From Vibrio gallaecicus (lineage in GTDB: Bacteria > Pseudomonadota > Gammaproteobacteria > Enterobacterales > Vibrionaceae), in assembly GCF_024347495.1 (NCBI RefSeq), contig NZ_AP025490.1, forward strand, positions 2,914,001 through 2,978,000: a DNA stretch of 64,000 nucleotides. Reading direction: 5' to 3'. The position numbers and the translations under genes were made by a program. Positions 59,800 through 64,000 of this stretch are shown one piece after another; the stretch's first letter is position 1; every line of letters starts with the position of its first letter. Below the pieces are notes generated by a model that worked only from the letters and a program-made list of their open reading frames with translations, had not been told where the DNA came from and did no database searches.

Positions 59800-60591
59800 T
59801 TAGCTATCTGTACTTTCAAAAATCTTATCGGCAGAAGCCGCAACAAAACCAGTATAGATTTCCCCATTTGCCATCACGTAGCGCTTAGCAAATTCGTAAA
59901 AGCCACCCGGGATCATTTCGACACCTTCGGTGAAAGTAACCGCGACTTTATCCGCCATCGTTGAAGATTGTTCAAGAAGCACTTCAGGTGATCCTTTTAC
60001 TTCTCCACCAGCACTATTGATAGTAAAACCTTCATCTCTCAAGTAGTCATTCACAGACTGAACTTCATCAAACTTATTCAGTTGATTCACACTTACTGTG
60101 AAATGGTTTGCCCCATAACCATGTGCCGCAAGCCAAGAAGCGTACTCACTTTCTTTTGCCAACACTTGGAAATCCACAAAGCTTAAATCCCATAGTCGCC
60201 CACCAAATAGGAACTCATGACCTTTTAGCTTATTGGTGTCCAATTGCTTCACAAGCTTAGCAACGATTGTTTGTAACTCCGCTGAACACTCTTCAACTTT
60301 AAGTTCACTAATGAACACTTTTGGTTGATTTGGATCTGGGTGTTCAAAATGCTTCGCGACTAATTTTTTACTTTCGAAAAGATAATCACCACAAGCTTGA
60401 TAGCCTAGATCTATAAATGGTTTGGCTAGAGTATCAATGCCAAGCGGGGCTACGTTGAAAGTTCGCAGTGCAATATGGTCGTTGATCAACGCTTCGTCTT
60501 CTTTCAACAGCTGCTGAACTTGAGCTGCTGAAGGGCATAAACGTTGAATATAATCGTTCCATAATGAGCTGAATAATAGATCGGGCGTCAT
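59800..60591 (-). CDS. DUF1338 family protein, 2-oxoadipate dioxygenase/decarboxylase-like
   Basis: The 263-residue protein resembles the short form of the DUF1338 fold: NDHIALRTFNV near residue 38, ANHFTVSVN near 160 and IPGGFYEFAKRY near 235, giving His-His-Glu metal ligands as in HglS. HglS turns 2-oxoadipate into 2-hydroxyglutarate in lysine catabolism. Its place beside astD hints at amino-acid catabolism, but the substrate is not shown. A 200-base spacer with a terminator separates it from astD. Confidence 0.85.
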   Translation of the reverse strand: MTPDLLFSSLWNDYIQRLCPSAAQVQQLLKEDEALINDHIALRTFNVAPLGIDTLAKPFIDLGYQACGDYLFESKKLVAKHFEHPDPNQPKVFISELKVEECSAELQTIVAKLVKQLDTNKLKGHEFLFGGRLWDLSFVDFQVLAKESEYASWLAAHGYGANHFTVSVNQLNKFDEVQSVNDYLRDEGFTINSAGGEVKGSPEVLLEQSSTMADKVAVTFTEGVEMIPGGFYEFAKRYVMANGEIYTGFVAASADKIFESTDS

Positions 60592-60736
60592 GGTGACTCC
60601 TTGTCGAGGGTACTAGCAAGCTAGAGATATTGGATTAAGAAGATAAGCTACCGCTTATGCCGCAGCCATTTTGCAATCATTGTCACTGGCAGAAGCTTTC
60701 CATGAATAAGCAATCACCAGAGTTTTTATTATTATG

Positions 60737-60764
60737 ACTAGCCTTACATCGAGATAAGGCTAGT
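60737..60764 (-). terminator. Terminator after astD
   Basis: ACTAGCCTTA and TAAGGCTAGT form a 10-bp stem around CATCGAGA. On the minus strand CATAATAATAAAAAC follows, with no T-run, so it is a weak terminator. Confidence 0.55.
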
Positions 60765-60791
60765 ATTTAAGCTTTATATTCAGTGATTTAT

Positions 60792-62249
60792 TTAAAGTTC
60801 AATACCTGGGCTAAATGTCGCGGGCAGCAATGTCTCTCCACCTTCCATTGAAGCCATTGGATAAGCACAGTAATCCGCAGCGTAGTAAGCACTTGGTCGT
60901 AAGTTACCCGACGCACCAGGTCCACCAAATGGTGCATCACCACTTGCCCCTGTCAGTTGTCGGTTACGGTTTACAATACCTGCACGGATATGATCCACGA
61001 AATATTCCCATTCAGAGTCATCCGTTGAAACAAGACCTGCAGATAAGCCAAAACGAGTATCGTTAGCTAGGTTTACGGCCTCTTCCAATGATTGGTAACG
61101 CACAACTTGTAGAAGTGGTCCAAAATATTCCTCATCAGGCAACTCAGCAATGTTTGTTGCATCGATAATACCAGGAGTCACAAATGCAGCTTCAAGCCCT
61201 TTAGCTTCTACTAGGCTAACGCCTCCAAGAGACTGAAGGTTTGCTTGAGCATCAAGAATAAACTTCGCAGCCGCTTCTGAAATTTGTGGTCCCATGAAAG
61301 GTGCTGGTTCTGCAAAAGGTTGATCGACACGAATCTTCTGAGTCGCGGCTACCAATTTATTAATGAGTAAGTCGCCCTTCTCTCCCACTGGTACATATAA
61401 GCGACGAGCACAAGTACAGCGTTGACCCGCACTAATAAACGCAGATTGAATAATGGTATAAACCGTCGCGTCGACATCTCCATATTGGTCAGAGATAACC
61501 ATAGGGTTGTTGCCGCCCATTTCAAGCGCCAGCATTTTACCCGGCTGACCTGCAAATTGACGATGTAGGATATGACCGGTATTTGCACTACCCGTAAATA
61601 GCACCCCATCTAAGCCTTTTGAGTCAGCTAATGCGATACCTGTTTCTTTAGCGCCTTGCACAAGGTTAATGACACCTGCAGGTAAGCCCGCCTCTTGCCA
61701 TAACTTCATAGCAAACTCACCCGTCCAAGGCGTCTGCTCTGAAGGTTTGAATACCACGGTATTACCCGATAGCAATGCTGGAACAATATGACCGTTAGGC
61801 AAGTGACCAGGGAAGTTATAAGGACCGAAGACAGCCATTACACCCAATGGGCGGTGACGAAGTACAATTTGGTTGCCAGCAGCTTCACGAGAAGCTTCAC
61901 CTGTACGTTCATGATATGCACGAATTGAAATGGCAATCTTACCTGCCATTGCACCTGCTTCAGTACGAGTCTCCCAAATTGGTTTGCCCGTTTCTTTTGC
62001 AATAATCTGTGCAATTTCTTCACTGTTTTCTTTCACTTTTTCAGCGAAAGCCAAAACAATAGCTTCACGCTCAGCAAAACTTAATTTCTTCCAACCTACA
62101 AATGCGTTACGCGCCGCGCTAACTGCTGATTCCACTTGAGCTGGAGTTGCACTGTCGCCTTGCCAAACAACCTCATTATTAAATGGGCTGACTGATGTCA
62201 TCGCTTCGCCTTGTCCGGCTACCCATTGCCCTGCAATCCACTGAGTCAT
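60792..62249 (-). CDS. astD: N-succinylglutamate 5-semialdehyde dehydrogenase AstD
   Basis: The fourth step of the arginine succinyltransferase pathway. The 485-residue aldehyde dehydrogenase has [28 protein letters not shown] (general base Glu) and the nucleophile in [15 protein letters not shown]. The whole family signature is present. It is downstream of astA. Confidence 0.97.
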   Translation of the reverse strand: MTQWIAGQWVAGQGEAMTSVSPFNNEVVWQGDSATPAQVESAVSAARNAFVGWKKLSFAEREAIVLAFAEKVKENSEEIAQIIAKETGKPIWETRTEAGAMAGKIAISIRAYHERTGEASREAAGNQIVLRHRPLGVMAVFGPYNFPGHLPNGHIVPALLSGNTVVFKPSEQTPWTGEFAMKLWQEAGLPAGVINLVQGAKETGIALADSKGLDGVLFTGSANTGHILHRQFAGQPGKMLALEMGGNNPMVISDQYGDVDATVYTIIQSAFISAGQRCTCARRLYVPVGEKGDLLINKLVAATQKIRVDQPFAEPAPFMGPQISEAAAKFILDAQANLQSLGGVSLVEAKGLEAAFVTPGIIDATNIAELPDEEYFGPLLQVVRYQSLEEAVNLANDTRFGLSAGLVSTDDSEWEYFVDHIRAGIVNRNRQLTGASGDAPFGGPGASGNLRPSAYYAADYCAYPMASMEGGETLLPATFSPGIEL

Positions 62250-62296
62250 ACTACTGTCCTTACTTACAATTTTTCAAAAAGTACTTAATGCACTTT

Positions 62297-62360
62297 CTTT
62301 GGTCATTTCTAACCTTGAGCATTTCTAGCTTTGGTCATTTATCGCTTCAGTCATTTCACG
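62297..62360 (-). repeat. Four 16-bp degenerate direct repeats between astA and astD
   Basis: In plus-strand reading four units have cores GGTCATTTC (62301), GAGCATTTC (62317), GGTCATTTA (62333) and AGTCATTTC (62349), exactly 16 bases apart. The consensus of a unit is about CTTTGGTCATTTCTAG. They fill about half of the 136-base astA-astD spacer. Confidence 0.8.
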
Positions 62361-62385
62361 ACTCCACAAAGAAGCCGAAACAGAC

Positions 62386-63405
62386 TTACTGAACGAGCAT
62401 GCGAACAAAGTCGCCTTCTTTAACTTCTAAAGCTTTAGCAACTTCTGGTGATAGGATCACCTTATCACTCGCTTGATCGTATGCACCTTTCGCTGCAACC
62501 GCTCGGAAATTTTCAAACGAGGTATTACCAATTAGGTAATCTTGAGAGCTTGAATGCTCCGAGATCTTCACCTGTGCTCTGATCGAATGGCGAACAGATT
62601 CAATATTTCGTAAATCACATTCAACAGTTGGACCAGCGTCAAAAATGTCGACATAACCTCGGTTCGTAAAACCTTCTCGCTCTAACAGCTTTAATGCTGG
62701 GCGAGTATTATCGTGAACCTGTCCGATTACCGCTTGAGCTTCTTGGCTCAGTAAATTCACGTATATCGGTAACTTAGGCATAAGATCAGCAATAAAGCCT
62801 TTTTTTCCGATACCGGTTAAATAATCTGCCAGCGTGAAATCAATAGAGAAGAAATGCTCTTGCAGCCACTGCCAGAAAGGTGAATTACCATCAGCGTCAG
62901 ATACGCCACGCATCTCAGCAAAAATCGTTTCGGAGAAACGCTCTGGGTGCTCAGACATGATCAAGAAACGGCACTTTGACATCAAACGACCATTCAATCC
63001 CCCACGGAAAGATGGACGTAAAAACAAAGTACAAATTTCACTGCAGCCTGTGTAGTTATTACCAAAAGTCAGAAGCTTAACAACATTGTTCACGCCCAAC
63101 TTTTGTGATGAGTGAACAACCTTGCTGATATGGTAAGAGTAAAATGGGACGTCCCAACCGATAGAAGCTTCGATACCTGTGGTACCGGCCACTTCTCCTG
63201 TTTCGCTATCAACGCCAACCATTAGGTAGCCTTCATCACCAGGTTCGGTGACATCCGCTTTGGAAAAGCTGTATTCAGAATGCGTAATGCGGTTAGTTAG
63301 GAGCTCTTCATTTACAGGAAGAGATGTGAATCCATGTCCTGATTCAACGGCGCAAGCATGCAGCGCGTCATAATCAGATAATTTAATAGGGCGAACAACT
63401 AGCAT
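62386..63405 (-). CDS. astA: Arginine N-succinyltransferase AstA
   Basis: The enzyme transfers succinyl from succinyl-CoA to arginine, the first step of the AST pathway. From the ATG at 63405 (GGAGGG upstream) it has 339 residues: MLVVRPIKLSDYDALHACAVESGHGFTSLP, IEASIGWDVPFYSYHISKVVHSS and CTLFLRPSFRGGLNGRLMSKCRFL. Family length is about 340, so the upstream ATG (63426) is rejected. Confidence 0.96.
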   Translation of the reverse strand: MLVVRPIKLSDYDALHACAVESGHGFTSLPVNEELLTNRITHSEYSFSKADVTEPGDEGYLMVGVDSETGEVAGTTGIEASIGWDVPFYSYHISKVVHSSQKLGVNNVVKLLTFGNNYTGCSEICTLFLRPSFRGGLNGRLMSKCRFLIMSEHPERFSETIFAEMRGVSDADGNSPFWQWLQEHFFSIDFTLADYLTGIGKKGFIADLMPKLPIYVNLLSQEAQAVIGQVHDNTRPALKLLEREGFTNRGYVDIFDAGPTVECDLRNIESVRHSIRAQVKISEHSSSQDYLIGNTSFENFRAVAAKGAYDQASDKVILSPEVAKALEVKEGDFVRMLVQ

Positions 63406-63429
63406 CAATATTCCCTCCAGATGCAAAAC

Positions 63430-63456
63430 AGGCCCAAAACTAGACAGTCTGGGCCT
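63430..63456 (-). other. Hairpin between argD/astC and astA
   Basis: AGGCCCA (63430-63436) and TGGGCCT (63450-63456) form a 7-bp stem in the 110-base spacer. It could be an attenuator, or a stabiliser of the upstream message. Confidence 0.5.
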
Positions 63457-63515
63457 TTAGCAAGTCATCATAGAATCGCTCTATGGCGAATATTCTTATG
63501 ACGCGAGCTTTGAGG

Positions 63516-64000
63516 CTAAACTAACGTCGCGATTGCTTTGTCTAGTTTTGCTAAGCCTTCTTCAATTTCTTGTTTAGTGATGACAAGTGACGGTGTGAAA
63601 CGGACTACATTCGCTCCCGCAACCAATACCATCAAGCCTTCTTTACCCGCAGCAACTAATACATCACGAGCTCGACCCTGCCATTTCTCATTAAGTGCAG
63701 CACCTAGCAGTAAACCTTTACCACGTACTTCACTAAAAATTTGGTACTTATCATTTATTCTAGTCAAACCTTCACGGAATAGCGCTTCACGCTCTTTAAC
63801 ACCCGCTAAAGTTTCAGGTTGGCTCACCACATCAACTACCGCTTCTGCTACTGCACAAGCCAACGGGTTACCACCGTAAGTTGAACCATGAGTACCCACT
63901 TTAAGGTGAGGAGCTAAAGCGTCAGTAGTCAGCATTGCACCAATAGGGAAGCCGCCACCAAGAGATTTTGCTGTACTAAGAATATCTGGCGTTACACCTA
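63516..64000 (-). CDS. argD: Acetylornithine/succinylornithine aminotransferase, partial
   Basis: Only the C-terminal part is in the window; the gene runs past position 64000. The first visible codons give [22 protein letters not shown], which holds the lysine that binds pyridoxal phosphate, followed by [17 protein letters not shown] and ending [11 protein letters not shown]. This is the class III aminotransferase ArgD/AstC. Beside astA and astD it probably serves arginine breakdown (AstC) as well as synthesis. An internal ATG at 63935 is not the start. Confidence 0.93.
   Translation of the reverse strand, partial: GVTPDILSTAKSLGGGFPIGAMLTTDALAPHLKVGTHGSTYGGNPLACAVAEAVVDVVSQPETLAGVKEREALFREGLTRINDKYQIFSEVRGKGLLLGAALNEKWQGRARDVLVAAGKEGLMVLVAGANVVRFTPSLVITKQEIEEGLAKLDKAIATLV

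Noticed and set aside
63516..63935. A complete 139-residue protein starting at 63935
   Set aside because: The frame stays open to the window end and encodes the lysine-containing active site of ArgD/AstC upstream, so it is the tail of a partial gene.

Overview
The window reads as main-chromosome sequence from a gammaproteobacterium of the Vibrionaceae, most likely Vibrio. The gene order crp-prkB-yheU-yheT-yheS / kefG-kefB-yheV-slyD ... slyX-fkpA-yheO-tusDCB-rpsL-rpsG-fusA-tuf-bfd-bfr-(S10-spc-alpha operons) is the classical enterobacterial/vibrio arrangement. Vibrio-type families (VcgC/VcgE DUF2780, DUF2607, the ZrgA zinc locus, TIGR03899) sit among it. No rRNA, tRNA, insertion sequence, prophage or CRISPR array was recognised.

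Layout. 1-2 kb: msrA, ytfK and ytfJ. 2-6 kb: a zinc-uptake operon (DUF2607 protein, His-rich ZrgA, ABC ATPase, FtsX/MacB-like permease, DUF3299 protein) behind a perfect Zur-like palindrome, with an unlisted 34-residue membrane-protein ORF beyond it. 6-12 kb: a TIGR03899 protein, then the sulfate-assimilation operon cysD-cysN-SLC13 permease-cysC. 12.5-14.5 kb: cpdB. 14.8-20.7 kb: a tight seven-gene operon (DedA, ATP-grasp, DinB-like, NRDE, YHS, DoxX-like, OlsF-like lipid synthase), the least explained part of the window and my best candidate for an undescribed system. 20.8-24.9 kb: a Crp/Fnr-like regulator, elaA, an EamA permease, an OapA/LysM protein, fklB and a DUF2780 lipoprotein.

25-39 kb holds the alpha, spc and S10 ribosomal operons on the minus strand, including rpmJ, which is only 37 codons long. 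Promoters, leaders and a terminator between rpsQ and rplN can be read directly. 39-46.6 kb holds bfr, bfd, tuf, fusA, rpsG, rpsL, tusBCD and yheO; the fusA-rpsG spacer is unusually rich in inverted repeats. 46.8-59.6 kb carries fkpA, a WD40 lipoprotein, slyX, an isoaspartyl peptidase with a hexanucleotide microsatellite in its 5-prime UTR, slyD, yheV, kefB, kefG, yheS, a TIGR02444 gene, yheT, yheU, prkB and crp. After crp lies a 16-copy heptanucleotide array. 59.8-64 kb holds a DUF1338 gene and the arginine succinyltransferase genes astD, astA and a partial argD/astC.

Functional themes are translation and its autoregulation, metal homeostasis (zinc operon, bfr/bfd with a Fur-like site, metal-binding SlyD), thiol and sulfur chemistry (msrA, cys, tus, kefGB) and envelope lipid biology (OlsF operon). 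Start codons were chosen from Shine-Dalgarno spacing and known family lengths, so several coding regions are shorter than the longest possible frame.
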